DNA of 64,000 nt from Streptomyces sp. CB01373 (GTDB lineage: Bacteria > Actinomycetota > Actinomycetes > Streptomycetales > Streptomycetaceae), in NCBI RefSeq assembly GCF_002803075.1, contig NZ_NNBK01000009.1, positions 225,704 to 289,703 of the forward strand, in the 5' to 3' direction. Below the pieces are notes generated by a model. The model was not told the DNA's origin and ran no database searches. It saw only the letters and a list, made by a program, of their open reading frames with translations. The translations under genes and the position numbers were made by a program. Of the stretch, positions 51,308-61,146 are shown in pieces (position 1 is the stretch's first letter; the number at the start of each line of letters is the position of its first letter).

Positions 51308-51934
51308 TCAGAGGGCCTTGAGCGCCTCGGCCGTGCCGTGGGCGAGGGCGTTCAGGTAGCCCTTGGGGAGCTTCGGCGTGCGGATGACGACCGCGCGCCA
51401 GTACAGCGGGCCCGAGATCAGGTCGAGGGCCAGGTCCCGGTCCAGATCGGGGCCGATCTCGCCACGGCGCTCCGCCGCCGCCAGGATGCTGCTGGCCACG
51501 CTCTCCTGACCGTCGCGCAGGGCCTTCTGCATGGCCTCGGCGATGTCCGGATTGCGGGCCGCCTCCGCCTGGAGGTCGGGGATGATCTGCGAGGCGATGG
51601 GGTGGCGCAGGGCCCGGGAGGTCACCTCGTACAGCAGCCGCAGATCGCTCTCCAGGGAGCCGGTGTCCGGCGCGGGCAGGCCCTGCACGGCGAGCGCCGA
51701 GACGATGTCCAGCACCAGATGCAGCTTGGAACGCCACCGGCGGTAGACGGCCGTCTTGCCGACGCCCGCGCGCCGCGCGATCCCCTCGATGGACGTCCGC
51801 GCGTAGCCGACGGACGCCAGTTCCTCGAAGACCGCCGCACGGATCGCCTCCGTCACATCCTCGCGGAGCACGGCCGCTCCGGCGGGGACCCGGCGGCGGG
51901 GGCGCGTCTGGGGCTCGTCGGCGTTCGTCGTCAT
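51308..51934 (-). CDS. TetR-family regulator
   Basis: 208 residues from ATG 51932-51934 (MTTNADEP); an ATG four codons upstream is possible. HTH at about 25-70: REDVTEAIRAAVFEELASVG, then TSIEGIARRAGVGKTAVYRRW, typical TetR. The C-terminal domain (80-200) is helical and of the TetR_C type. It is divergent from the ABC exporter operon across a gap with two 22-bp near-identical direct repeats, its likely operators. Confidence 0.92.
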   Translation of the reverse strand: MTTNADEPQTRPRRRVPAGAAVLREDVTEAIRAAVFEELASVGYARTSIEGIARRAGVGKTAVYRRWRSKLHLVLDIVSALAVQGLPAPDTGSLESDLRLLYEVTSRALRHPIASQIIPDLQAEAARNPDIAEAMQKALRDGQESVASSILAAAERRGEIGPDLDRDLALDLISGPLYWRAVVIRTPKLPKGYLNALAHGTAEALKAL

Positions 51935-51951
51935 GGGGCCAAGCATAGGGC

Positions 51952-52030
51952 GTTACGACGAAACGGTTGCGTTGCGGCGTGCCTTCGCCGTACGCTCACG
52001 TTGCGACGATACGGTCCCGTTCCGACGTAA
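51952..52030. promoter_or_regulatory. Direct repeats, candidate TetR operators
   Basis: GTTACGACGAAACGGTTGCG at 51952 and GTTGCGACGATACGGTCCCG at 52000 match at 15 of 20 positions, and a third partial copy GTTCCGACGTAA is at 52019. The first two units each contain the near-palindrome ACGG-nn-[CG]CGT. They lie in the divergent gap between the TetR and the exporter permease genes. Confidence 0.6.
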
Positions 52031-52116
52031 GAAAACGTAAAGAGAACCGTAAGGAAACGATCGGCGACCCGGAGCCGGACCCCCGCACCACCTCCCCCCG
52101 AGCGAAAGCAGCGGAT

Positions 52117-53031
52117 GTGAGCCAGGTCCTCCACACACCGCCCCACACACCGGCCGCGGCCGAGCACCCCCTCTCGGCGCTCGCCACTCGCCACGGCCTG
52201 TCGGTCAGCGGCGCCCGCCCCTCCCTGCCCGAGTACGTCCGCCGGCTCTGGGCGCGGCGCCACTTCATCAGCGCCTTCGCCACCGCCAAGCTCACCTCCC
52301 AGTACAGCCAGGCGAAGCTCGGCCAGATCTGGCAGGTCGCCACCCCGCTCCTGAACGCGGCGGTGTACTACTTCATCTTCGGCATCCTCATGGGCACCAG
52401 CCGCGGCGTCGCGGACTACATCCCGTTCCTGGTGACGGGCGTGTTCATCTGGACGTTCACCCAGAACTCGATCATGGCGGGCACCCGGGCGATCTCCGGC
52501 AACCTCGGCCTGGTGCGGGCCCTGCACTTCCCGCGGGCCGCGCTGCCGGTCTCCTTCGCGCTTCAGCAGCTCCAGCAACTGCTGTTCTCGATGGTCGCCC
52601 TGGTGGTGATCCTGTTCTGCTTCGGCATGACGCCCTCCATGTCGTGGGCGCTGGTCGTCCCGGTGCTGCTGCTCCAGTTCGTGTTCAACGCCGGCGTCTC
52701 CATGATCATGGCCCGGATGGGCGCCAGGACCCCGGACATCGCCCAGCTGATGCCGTTCCTCCTGCGCACCTGGATGTACATCTCCGGCGTGATGTGGAGC
52801 ATCGACAAGACGCTGGACCGCACCCACATGCCGCACGTGCTGAAGGTGCTGCTGCAGTCCAATCCGGCCGCCGTCTACATCGACCTGATGCGCTTCGCGC
52901 TGATCGACAGCTTCAAGGCCCACCAGCTCCCCCACCATGTGTGGGCCTTCGCAGTTGGCTGGGCCCTGCTCGCCGGGGTCGGCGGCTTCATCTACTTCTG
53001 GAAGGCTGAGGAGACGTACGGCCGTGGCTGA
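52117..53031 (+). CDS. ABC-2 polysaccharide exporter permease (TagG/Wzm-like)
   Basis: 304 residues from GTG 52117 (VSQVLHTPP); the open frame reaches further up but would cover the operator repeats. Six helices with the family pattern: SQYSQAKLGQIWQVATPLLNAA at the first helix, then GIFI-type FLVTGVFIWTFTQNS. It exports an undecaprenyl-linked wall polymer with the ATPase encoded next, whose start overlaps its end by 8 bp. Confidence 0.9.
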   Translation: MSQVLHTPPHTPAAAEHPLSALATRHGLSVSGARPSLPEYVRRLWARRHFISAFATAKLTSQYSQAKLGQIWQVATPLLNAAVYYFIFGILMGTSRGVADYIPFLVTGVFIWTFTQNSIMAGTRAISGNLGLVRALHFPRAALPVSFALQQLQQLLFSMVALVVILFCFGMTPSMSWALVVPVLLLQFVFNAGVSMIMARMGARTPDIAQLMPFLLRTWMYISGVMWSIDKTLDRTHMPHVLKVLLQSNPAAVYIDLMRFALIDSFKAHQLPHHVWAFAVGWALLAGVGGFIYFWKAEETYGRG

Positions 53032-53833
53032 GCTGAACACCGACAAGGTCCCCACCGTCGTCGTCGACGGGGTCGACATCGTCTACCGGGTCAACGGAAC
53101 CGGCTCCGGCCGGGGCTCCGCGACCGCCGCCCTCAACCGGATCCTGCGCCGCGAGAAGGCGGAGAAGGCGGCCGGCGTACGCCGGGTGCACGCGGTCAAG
53201 AAGGTCTCGTTCGTCGCCTACAAGGGCGAGGCCATCGGCCTGATCGGCACCAACGGCTCCGGCAAGTCCACGCTGCTGAAGGCGGTCGCCGGACTGCTGC
53301 CCGTGGAGAACGGCAGGATCTACACCAACGGCCAGCCCTCGCTGCTCGGCGTGAACGCGGCGCTGATGAACGACCTGACCGGCGAGCGCAACGTCCTCCT
53401 CGGCGGACTGGCCATGGGCATGTCCCGCGAGGAGATCAGGGAGCGCTACCAGGACATCGTCGACTTCTCCGGCATCAACGAGAAGGGCGACTTCATCACG
53501 CTCCCGATGCGCACCTACTCCTCCGGCATGGCCGCCCGGCTCCGCTTCTCCATCGCCGCCGCCAAGGACCACGACGTCCTGCTGATCGACGAGGCGCTGG
53601 CCACCGGTGACCGCTCCTTCCAGCGGCGCTCGGAGGAGCGGATCCGCGAGCTGCGCGCCGAGGCCGGCACGGTGTTCCTGGTCAGCCACAGCAACTCCTC
53701 GATCCGCGACACCTGCGAGCGCGTCCTGTGGCTGGAACGCGGCGAACTGCGCATGGACGGCCCCACCGAGGAGGTCCTCGCGGCCTACGAGGCCTTCACG
53801 GGCGGCTCCGACAAGAAGAAGGCCAAGCGGTAG
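53024..53833 (+). CDS. ABC exporter ATPase (TagH/Wzt-like)
   Basis: 269 residues from GTG 53024 with GAGGAG upstream, overlapping the permease gene. Walker A IGTNGSGKST, signature TYSSGMAARLRFS (degenerate LSGGQ typical of TagH/RfbE proteins), Walker B VLLIDEALATGD and H-loop VSHS. No extra C-terminal sugar-binding domain as in some Wzt proteins. Partner of the permease in exporting wall polymer. Confidence 0.93.
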   Translation: MAELNTDKVPTVVVDGVDIVYRVNGTGSGRGSATAALNRILRREKAEKAAGVRRVHAVKKVSFVAYKGEAIGLIGTNGSGKSTLLKAVAGLLPVENGRIYTNGQPSLLGVNAALMNDLTGERNVLLGGLAMGMSREEIRERYQDIVDFSGINEKGDFITLPMRTYSSGMAARLRFSIAAAKDHDVLLIDEALATGDRSFQRRSEERIRELRAEAGTVFLVSHSNSSIRDTCERVLWLERGELRMDGPTEEVLAAYEAFTGGSDKKKAKR

Positions 53834-53861
53834 CCCGCGCCCCACGCCCGCGGCGGGCCGG

Positions 53862-55376
53862 TCAGGGCGTCACCGCGTACAGGATCTGGCCGTCCGGACC
53901 GCGGGTCACCACGCGCAGTTCCGGGTCGCGGCGGGGCGTGCTCCGGTCCACGACCCAGCGCACGTCATAGGTGCGCAGGATGTCCCGGCGTACGTCCTCC
54001 GGCGTGCGGCGCGTGTAGTAGCGCCGCACCGCCCACTCCCGCCGCGACTCGTCCGGCAGGAAGAAGTCCGGGTAGCCGGGGGCCACGGTGTAGGGGCCGT
54101 AGGCCGGGATCAGCCGGGAGGGCAGGTCCCGGGCCATGACCACGTCCCCGTACTTCACGTACGGAGTGATCCAGTAGTACCCGTTCCACGTCCGGGTGTA
54201 GCCGGCCGCGAGCACGCCCGGCAGCGCCTCGCGCCCGACCGCGTACCCGAGCACGCCCGCCTGGGCCCACGCGCCCAGGGCCAGCGCGCCGCCCAGCACC
54301 CACGCCCATCGGATGCGCACGGTCCGCGGGCCGCTGTGCACCACCTCCAGCGCGGCTGCGAGCTGCGCCGGGACGAGGGCGGCGGGCAGGGTCCGGCCCC
54401 AGGCGTAGTGGCCGGTGACGAAGCCCGCGGCGCACATCAGCGCGCCCAGCAGGAAGAAGATCACCAGCGGGTCCCGCCGGTCGCGCCGCCACCGCGGGAC
54501 CAGCGCGGCCACTCCGAGCAGCGCCAGCCAGTAGCGGCCGAGGAACTCCTCGTAGAGAGCCCGGTGCACCTCCTCCAGATCGTCTCCGGCCGAGAACAGG
54601 GCGAAGAAGTCGTAGTACGGCCACAGCCACAGCACCAGCAGCCCCAGGGCCGCCCCGGCGCCGAGCCGCGGCCACAGGGCCCGCGGGGGGCGGGCCGCGA
54701 GCACCGCGGCGAGACCGCCGAGCGTGGCGACGACACCGGTGAACTGATGGCACAGCAGGATCAGCGCCCACAGCGCCCCGAGCCCCAGCCACACCTCCCA
54801 CCCGGCCGCCGTGCGCAGCGCCCGCGTGAGCCAGGCCCAGTGATGGAAGGCGAGGCCGAGGGCGAACACGCTGGGGTACGACACCGTCAGCGCGAGGGAG
54901 TTGAGGGAGAGGAAGCCGCTCCAGTTGATGAGCTCCGTACCCCACAGGAGCACCAGGCTCAGGGCTGCCAGGGCGGGCGCGGCCCGGTGCGCGCTCAGGG
55001 TTCTGACGTACCGCCAGACGCCCGTCGCGAGCAGCGTGAGCCCGGCGAGCGCGGCGAGCCGCAGCACCACGAACACCGACAGGCCGCCGGCCCGGGCGAC
55101 ACAGCCGAGCAGCACCATCCACGGCGAGTAGTACGGGCTCGGGGTGTCGGCGTCGACGAGCGGATTGCCGGGGTGGAACAGGCTGTGGCGCAGCCGCTGG
55201 ATGGTCGCCGCGTGCATGCCCAGGTCGCCGGCCCAGGGCAGCCGGACGACCACCAGGAGCAGCAGGGCGACGAGGAAGGCAGCGGCCACGCGGGGCGCGT
55301 AGGCCCCTGCCGGGGCGGTGGACGGCCGGGCGACGGCCGCATCCGCTGACGGTGCCTCAGGCGGTGCGGTGCGCAT
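53862..55376 (-). CDS. Polytopic membrane protein, probable GT-C glycosyltransferase-like
   Basis: 504 residues. A Pro/Ala-rich start is followed by about eleven helices. The first loop has PWAGDLGMHAATIQRLRH and later DADTPSPYYSPWM, both with acidic residues of the kind found in GT39/PMT-like enzymes. The C-terminal 110 residues (from YVKYGDVVMARDLPSRL to the end) are an outward soluble domain. No confident family. Convergent with the exporter ATPase gene 28 bp away. Confidence 0.6.
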   Translation of the reverse strand: MRTAPPEAPSADAAVARPSTAPAGAYAPRVAAAFLVALLLLVVVRLPWAGDLGMHAATIQRLRHSLFHPGNPLVDADTPSPYYSPWMVLLGCVARAGGLSVFVVLRLAALAGLTLLATGVWRYVRTLSAHRAAPALAALSLVLLWGTELINWSGFLSLNSLALTVSYPSVFALGLAFHHWAWLTRALRTAAGWEVWLGLGALWALILLCHQFTGVVATLGGLAAVLAARPPRALWPRLGAGAALGLLVLWLWPYYDFFALFSAGDDLEEVHRALYEEFLGRYWLALLGVAALVPRWRRDRRDPLVIFFLLGALMCAAGFVTGHYAWGRTLPAALVPAQLAAALEVVHSGPRTVRIRWAWVLGGALALGAWAQAGVLGYAVGREALPGVLAAGYTRTWNGYYWITPYVKYGDVVMARDLPSRLIPAYGPYTVAPGYPDFFLPDESRREWAVRRYYTRRTPEDVRRDILRTYDVRWVVDRSTPRRDPELRVVTRGPDGQILYAVTP

Positions 55377-55520
55377 GACGCAGGAGCCGGGTGCGACTGC
55401 CGAGGGAGTTCACGCGGCAACTTTATACGAATGATCCCGTTTAGCAGGAAAAGGGTAAATTCGGCGTGCGGCGTTTCCTGGACGGCAGGAAGACGGCGTG
55501 GGCGGGAGCGTGGACGGCAT

Positions 55521-55557
55521 GAGGGCGCCCCGGACCGGAAAGGTCCGGGGCGCCCTC
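55521..55557 (-). terminator. Terminator of the glutamate dehydrogenase gene
   Basis: A perfect 16-bp stem (55521-55536 with 55542-55557, GAGGGCGCCCCGGACC) and a 5-nt loop, 24 bp past the stop codon. Confidence 0.88.
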
Positions 55558-55581
55558 GGGTACGGGTCGGCCTCCCGCGTG

Positions 55582-58500
55582 TTACGAGTGCGTGCGCAGC
55601 AGCGTGCGCATCGTCCGCATCGCCACCGACAGGTTGGCCAGGTCGAACGCGTCCGAGCCGCGGATCTCCTCAAGGGTGGAACGCGCCCGGGACAGGAGCG
55701 CGCCGTTCTTCTGCTCCCACACCTTGAAGCGCTGCTCCGGCGTGGCGGTGCCGTTGCCCGCGGCCAGCACGTCCGCGGTCAGTGCCGCGTGCGCCGCGTA
55801 CAGGTCCTCACGGATCGCCGCACGGGCCATGGACTGCCACCGGTCGGCACGCGGCAGCTCGATGATGCGGTCCATCAGCTGGGTGATGTGCAGGCGGTCG
55901 CCGAGGTCGTAGTACACCTCGGCGACATCCATCGGGTCCTTGCCCATGCGGTCGGCCACCGAGACGATGTCGAGCGCCGGGAAGGCGGAGGAGAACCCGG
56001 CCACACGCGTGGCCAGCTCGTCCGGGACGCCGACGCCGGACAGCTCGTCGTAGACCTGCTGGTACCACTCCAGGTCCGCGCCCTTGAGCAGCTTGGGCAG
56101 CTCCGCCCACACCTGGCCGACCCGCTCGGAGAAGAACTCGACGGTCTCGGCGAGCTCCAGCGGCTGCGGCCGGTTGTTCAGCAGCCAGCGCGTGCCGCGC
56201 TCGACCAGTCGGCGCGAGTGCAGGCGGATACGGGTCTGGACATCGGCCTCGACCTTGTTGTCCAGCGCCTCGACCGCGTCCCACACCGGGGCCGAGCGGA
56301 AGATCGTGCGGGCCACCGTCTGCGCCCTGACGATCTCCTCCAGCGACGCGCCGGTCTCCTCCCGCAGGCGGTGCAGATAGGTCGTACCGCCCGTGTTGAC
56401 CGTGTCGTTGACCAGGACGGTCGTCGTGATCTCACGGCGCAGCGGGTGGTTGTCGATCCGCTCGGCGAACTGCTCGCGCAGCGGGGCCGGGAAGTAGGCG
56501 TGCAGCAGGCCGCGCAGGTACGGGTCGTCCGGCAGCGAGGTGTGCAGCAGCTCCTCGGCGACCGTGATCTTCGTGTACGCCAGCAGGACGGCCGTCTCCG
56601 GACCGGTCAGACCGCTCCCCGCGGCCAGCCGCTCACGGATCTGCCGGTCGGTGGGCAGGAACTCCAGCGCCCGGTCCAGGTGGCCCTCGCGCACCAGGTG
56701 CTTCATGAAGCGCTGCTGGGCGTTGAGCATGTCCTTGGACTGGGCGAGCGCGTTGGCGATCGCCGTGTTCTGCGCGTAGTTGGTGCGCAGCACCAGGGCG
56801 CCGACCTCGTCGGTCATCTCGGCGAGCAGCTTGTTGCGCTGCTTGACGGTCATGTCGCCTTCCGCGACCAGGCCGTTCAGCAGGACCTTGATGTTCACCT
56901 CGTGGTCGGAGGTGTCCACACCGGCGCTGTTGTCGATGGCGTCGGTGTTGATCCGGGCGCCCTGCATCGCGCACTCGATCCGGCCGAGCTGGGTGAAGCC
57001 CAGGTTGCCGCCCTCGCCGACGACCTGGACCCGCAGGTCGCGGCCGTCGACGCGGATGGCGTCGTTGGCCTTGTCGCCGACGTCGGCGTGGGACTCGGTG
57101 GACGCCTTGACGTACGTGCCGATGCCGCCGTTCCACAGCAGGTCCACCGGGGCCTTGAGGATCGCCCGCATCAGGTCGGCCGGGGTCAGCTTGGTGACAC
57201 CGGCCTCGATGCCGAGGGCCTCGCGGATGTGCGCGTTGACCGGGATCGACTTGGCCGTACGCGGGAACACCCCGCCGCCGGCCGAGATCAGCTCGGCGTT
57301 GTAGTCCTCCCACGAGGAGCGCGGCAGCTCGAACAGGCGGCGGCGCTCGGCGTAGGAGACGGCCGCGTCCGGCTCGGGGTCGATGAAGATGTGCCGGTGG
57401 TCGAAGGCGGCGACCAGGCGGATGTGCTCGCTCAGCAGCATGCCGTTGCCGAACACGTCACCGGACATGTCGCCGATGCCGACGACCGTGAAGTCCTGGG
57501 ACTGGGTGTCCACGCCCAGCTCACGGAAGTGCCGCTTGACCGACTCCCAGGCTCCGCGGGCGGTGATGCCCATGCCCTTGTGGTCGTAGCCCGCCGAGCC
57601 GCCGGAGGCGAAGGCGTCGCCGAGCCAGAAGTCGTACGACTGGGCGACCTCGTTGGCGATGTCCGAGAACCGTGCCGTGCCCTTGTCGGCGGCGACCACC
57701 AGGTAGGTGTCGTCACCGTCGTGCCGCACGACGTCCTGCGGGGGCACGACCTCGCCGGCGACCATGTTGTCGGTGATGTCGAGCAGCGCCGAGATGAAGG
57801 TCTTGTAGCTGGCGATGCCCTCCGCCATCCACGCGTCCCGGTCCACGCTGGGGTCGGGCAGCTGCTTGGCGACGAACCCGCCCTTGGCGCCGACCGGCAC
57901 GATGACGGTGTTCTTCACCATCTGCGCCTTGACCAGGCCGAGGATCTCGGTACGGAAGTCCTCGCGCCGGTCGGACCAGCGCAGGCCACCGCGGGCGACC
58001 TTGCCGAAGCGCAGGTGCACGCCCTCCACCCGCGGCGAGTACACCCAGATCTCGTACGCCGGGCGCGGCGCCGGCAGGTCCGGGATGGCCCGCGGGTCGA
58101 ACTTCATGGCCACGTACTCGTGCGGCCCGCCGCCCTGCGCCTCCTGGAAGAAGCTGGTGCGCAGGGTCGCCTTGATGACGGTGAGGAAGGACCGCAGGAT
58201 CCGGTCCTCGTCGAGGGACGCCACCTGGTCGAGGGCCGCGTCGACCTCTTCCAGCAGCGCGTCCACGAGTTCGTGCCCGGCGCGCTGGCGCTCCGGCGAC
58301 ATCCGCGCCTCGAACAGGGAGACCAGCAGCCGGGTGGTGTGGACGTTGTTGCGGAGGGTGTCCTCCATGTAGTCCTGGCTGAAGGTCGAGCCCGCCTGGC
58401 GGAGGTACTTGGCGTAGGCGCGCAGCACCATCGCCTGACGCCAGGTCAGCCCGGCGCCCAGCACCAGGGCGTTGAACCCGTCGACCTCCGCCTTGCCCGT

Positions 58501-60516
58501 CCAGGCGGCGGCGAAGGCGTCCTGGAAGCGCTCGCGGGCGTCGTCGCCGAGGTGGTCGCCGATGCCGGCGGACTCCTTCGGCATCCGCAGACCGAAGTCG
58601 TACACCCACGCCGTCGTACGGTCCGCGCAGCGCAGTTCGTACGGCCGCTCGTCGGTGACCTCGACGCCGAGCCGGCTGAGCACCGGCAGCACGGCGGACA
58701 GGGAGACCGAGCCGCCCTTCTGGTAGATCTTGAACCGGCGCTCCTCGGGGGCGGCGCCCACCGGCTCGTACAGGCTCAGCGCGAAGCTCTTGTCCTCGCC
58801 CAGCTGCTCGAGGTTGCACAGGTCGGCGACCGCGGCGCGCGGGGTGTGGTCGGCCTTGTAGCCCTCGGTGAAGGCGCCCGAGTAGCGGCGCAGCAGCTCG
58901 GCGGCGCGCTCCTCGCCGATTTCGGCGGTCAGCGCCTCGGAGAAGGCATCCGTCCAGGAGCGGGCGGCCTCGACCAGGCGGGCCTCGATGCGCTCCTTGT
59001 CGCCGTCGGACAGCTCCGGCAGCTCGGTACCCTGCGGCACCCGGACGACGAAGTGCAGCCGGGAGAGCACCGACTCGGTGTTCCAGGCCGTGAAGTCGAC
59101 GCTGGTGCCGCCCAGCTCCTCCTTCAGGATGTCGATGATCCGCAGGCGGACACCGGTGGTGTAGCGGTCACGCGGGAGGTACACGAGGGCCGAGTAGTAG
59201 CGGCCGTACTCGTCCTGGCGCAGGTACAGGCGCAGCCGGCGGCGCTCCTGGAGGTACAGCACGGAGGTGGCGATCGCCTGGAGCTCGGCGGCCGGGGTCT
59301 GGAAGAGCTCGTCGCGCGGGTAGGTCTCCAGGATCTGCAGCAGGTCGCGCCCGTCGTGGCTGTTGGGCGAGAAGCCGGCGAGCTCCAGGACCTCCTCGAC
59401 CTTGCGGCGGATGACGGGGACCCGGCGCACGGACTCGGTGTAGGCGGCGGACGAGAACAGGCCGAGGAAGCGGCGCTCGCCGACGACCTCGCCCTTGTCG
59501 TTGAACTTCTTGACGCCCACGTAGTCCAGGTAGGACGGCCGGTGGACGGTGGCCCGGCTGTTGGCCTTGGTCAGCACCAGCAGCTTGTGCTCGCGCGCCT
59601 TGGCGCGGGCGTCGGCGGGCAGCCGCTCGAAGGACGGGCTGACCGGGTGGCTGTCGTCGCCGGCGTGCGGCGGGTCCGCGCGCAGTATGCCGAGACCGGT
59701 GCCGGGGACGGCGGCCAGGGAGTCGTCGTCGCGCAGCCGGTACTCGCGGTAGCCGAGGAAGGTGAAGTGGTCGTCGGACAGCCAGCGCAGCAGCTCGCGG
59801 GCCTCCTCTACCTCCTGCGTGCGCAGGTCGCCGGGGGCCGGCTCGCCGGGCAGGTCCTCGGCGAGGCTGGTCGCCGCCTGGCGCATCTTCTCCCAGTCCT
59901 CGACGGCCTCGCGGACGTCGGACAGCACGCGCAGCAGGTCGGCGGTGATCTGCTTGAGGTCGGCGCGGTCGGTCTCGCGGTCGGTCTCGACGTGGATCCA
60001 GGACTCGGTGTGCGCGTCGTGCGGCAGCTCCTCGCCGGGCGCCGCGGTGGGCAGCACCTCGATGAGCTTGCCGGCGACGTCACGGCGCACCACGAACTGC
60101 GGGTGGATCACCACGTGGATGCCACGGCCCTGGCGGGTCAGCTCGTTCGTCACGGAGTCCACGAGGAAGGGCATGTCGTCGGTGACGACCTCGACGACGG
60201 AGTGGCTGCACGTCCAGCCGTTCTCCTCGACGGTCGGGGTGTGGACCCGGACGTTGGCCGTGCCCTGCGGGCGGCTCTCGGCCAGACGGTAGTGGGAGTA
60301 GGCGGTGCCGAAGATGTCGACCGGGTCGCGGTCGGCGAGGTCCTCGGGGGCGGTGTGCAGGTAGAAGCGCTGGAGGAACGCGAGCACGGACTCCCGGTCC
60401 GGCATGCCCTCGCCCGTCGACCCGGTCGGGGCGTGTCCCCCGAGCGGACTGTTCTCAGCTACCCGGGCGGCCCTCTCGAGCAGCTCGGCCTTGGCTTCGT
60501 CCAGCTTGGTCTGCAT
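55582..60516 (-). CDS. NAD-specific glutamate dehydrogenase, large (about 180 kDa) type
   Basis: 1644 residues, close to the length recalled for the S. clavuligerus NAD-GDH. The long N-terminal regulatory region (1-700) has ACT-like segments, and the catalytic part (about 730-1220) contains GKVARGGLRWSDRREDFRTE, NTVIVPVGAKGGFV with the substrate Lys, and VGIGDMSGDVFGNGM. The C-terminal 400 residues are helical. It oxidises glutamate to 2-oxoglutarate and ammonia with NAD in the cytosol. Start ATG 60516. A 1685-residue antisense open frame across it is an artefact of codon bias. Confidence 0.96.
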   Translation of the reverse strand: MQTKLDEAKAELLERAARVAENSPLGGHAPTGSTGEGMPDRESVLAFLQRFYLHTAPEDLADRDPVDIFGTAYSHYRLAESRPQGTANVRVHTPTVEENGWTCSHSVVEVVTDDMPFLVDSVTNELTRQGRGIHVVIHPQFVVRRDVAGKLIEVLPTAAPGEELPHDAHTESWIHVETDRETDRADLKQITADLLRVLSDVREAVEDWEKMRQAATSLAEDLPGEPAPGDLRTQEVEEARELLRWLSDDHFTFLGYREYRLRDDDSLAAVPGTGLGILRADPPHAGDDSHPVSPSFERLPADARAKAREHKLLVLTKANSRATVHRPSYLDYVGVKKFNDKGEVVGERRFLGLFSSAAYTESVRRVPVIRRKVEEVLELAGFSPNSHDGRDLLQILETYPRDELFQTPAAELQAIATSVLYLQERRRLRLYLRQDEYGRYYSALVYLPRDRYTTGVRLRIIDILKEELGGTSVDFTAWNTESVLSRLHFVVRVPQGTELPELSDGDKERIEARLVEAARSWTDAFSEALTAEIGEERAAELLRRYSGAFTEGYKADHTPRAAVADLCNLEQLGEDKSFALSLYEPVGAAPEERRFKIYQKGGSVSLSAVLPVLSRLGVEVTDERPYELRCADRTTAWVYDFGLRMPKESAGIGDHLGDDARERFQDAFAAAWTGKAEVDGFNALVLGAGLTWRQAMVLRAYAKYLRQAGSTFSQDYMEDTLRNNVHTTRLLVSLFEARMSPERQRAGHELVDALLEEVDAALDQVASLDEDRILRSFLTVIKATLRTSFFQEAQGGGPHEYVAMKFDPRAIPDLPAPRPAYEIWVYSPRVEGVHLRFGKVARGGLRWSDRREDFRTEILGLVKAQMVKNTVIVPVGAKGGFVAKQLPDPSVDRDAWMAEGIASYKTFISALLDITDNMVAGEVVPPQDVVRHDGDDTYLVVAADKGTARFSDIANEVAQSYDFWLGDAFASGGSAGYDHKGMGITARGAWESVKRHFRELGVDTQSQDFTVVGIGDMSGDVFGNGMLLSEHIRLVAAFDHRHIFIDPEPDAAVSYAERRRLFELPRSSWEDYNAELISAGGGVFPRTAKSIPVNAHIREALGIEAGVTKLTPADLMRAILKAPVDLLWNGGIGTYVKASTESHADVGDKANDAIRVDGRDLRVQVVGEGGNLGFTQLGRIECAMQGARINTDAIDNSAGVDTSDHEVNIKVLLNGLVAEGDMTVKQRNKLLAEMTDEVGALVLRTNYAQNTAIANALAQSKDMLNAQQRFMKHLVREGHLDRALEFLPTDRQIRERLAAGSGLTGPETAVLLAYTKITVAEELLHTSLPDDPYLRGLLHAYFPAPLREQFAERIDNHPLRREITTTVLVNDTVNTGGTTYLHRLREETGASLEEIVRAQTVARTIFRSAPVWDAVEALDNKVEADVQTRIRLHSRRLVERGTRWLLNNRPQPLELAETVEFFSERVGQVWAELPKLLKGADLEWYQQVYDELSGVGVPDELATRVAGFSSAFPALDIVSVADRMGKDPMDVAEVYYDLGDRLHITQLMDRIIELPRADRWQSMARAAIREDLYAAHAALTADVLAAGNGTATPEQRFKVWEQKNGALLSRARSTLEEIRGSDAFDLANLSVAMRTMRTLLRTHS

Positions 60517-61146
60517 TGTCCTCTGGCTCCTGTCGCGCGCCGTTGCGTGACGTAGAAGGAAGTACGGTCTCTTCCTCTCCGGCGTGACGCCGCGGCCCGG
60601 GATGTCCGGTGTGCTTCGACGCTATGCCGGAAAGTGAGATGAGCGGGGGGATATCAGTCATGTTCGACGCGTCCGACGGGTGTGACGCTGCTCTCCGCCG
60701 CGCCCGTACCCGTGGATGACGCGGCGTCCCGGGGGCCTCCATGGCCCCTTCCCGCCCGCGAGGACCAGCGACCGCCGCCCGGACACGGATACGGTCCGTG
60801 CTCACCGGGCGCACAGCGGAGGCGACGATGCCCCCGCGAACTATCGCGCTGATCACGCCACAAGGCTATCGCTCCTCACGGGGGGCCCGTCATGAGCCGT
60901 ATGTGTACAAAACCGGGGGTGGAAGTTTGACGTTCTGCACAGGGGTGGTGCCGGCGAAGGCGGCGTATGGCTCCACCGGACCCCGCCGTGCCCCGCCGTG
61001 CCCCGCCTTCCAGTTTCCCGCTGCGCGCTTCCCACTCCACGTTTCTCACCCCGTTGCTCCCCGCGACTCTCCCGCGCCTTCCTGCGCCGCCTGTCTGCGC
61101 TTCTCCCCGCGTCCTCCCGTGCCTCTCGCCGCGTGCCGCGCGCCGC
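60517..61146. other. Intergenic region upstream of glutamate dehydrogenase
   Basis: This 630-bp stretch lies between the HAD gene stop and the dehydrogenase start, both minus. It should hold the dehydrogenase promoter and leader. The part near 60890-60950 is AT-richer (TGTGTACAAAACC). Direct repeats GTGCCCCGCC occur near 60988-61006. Short open frames have low-complexity Pro/Arg products and are not supported as genes. Confidence 0.45.

Noticed and set aside
55498..60555. Antisense open frame of 1685 codons opposite glutamate dehydrogenase
   Set aside because: The dehydrogenase motifs on the minus strand are decisive; the plus frame has no domain and is a codon-bias shadow.
60517..61146. Possible small genes upstream of glutamate dehydrogenase
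   Set aside because: The open frames are Pro/Arg low-complexity, lack ribosome sites and overlap the HAD gene in the wrong frame.
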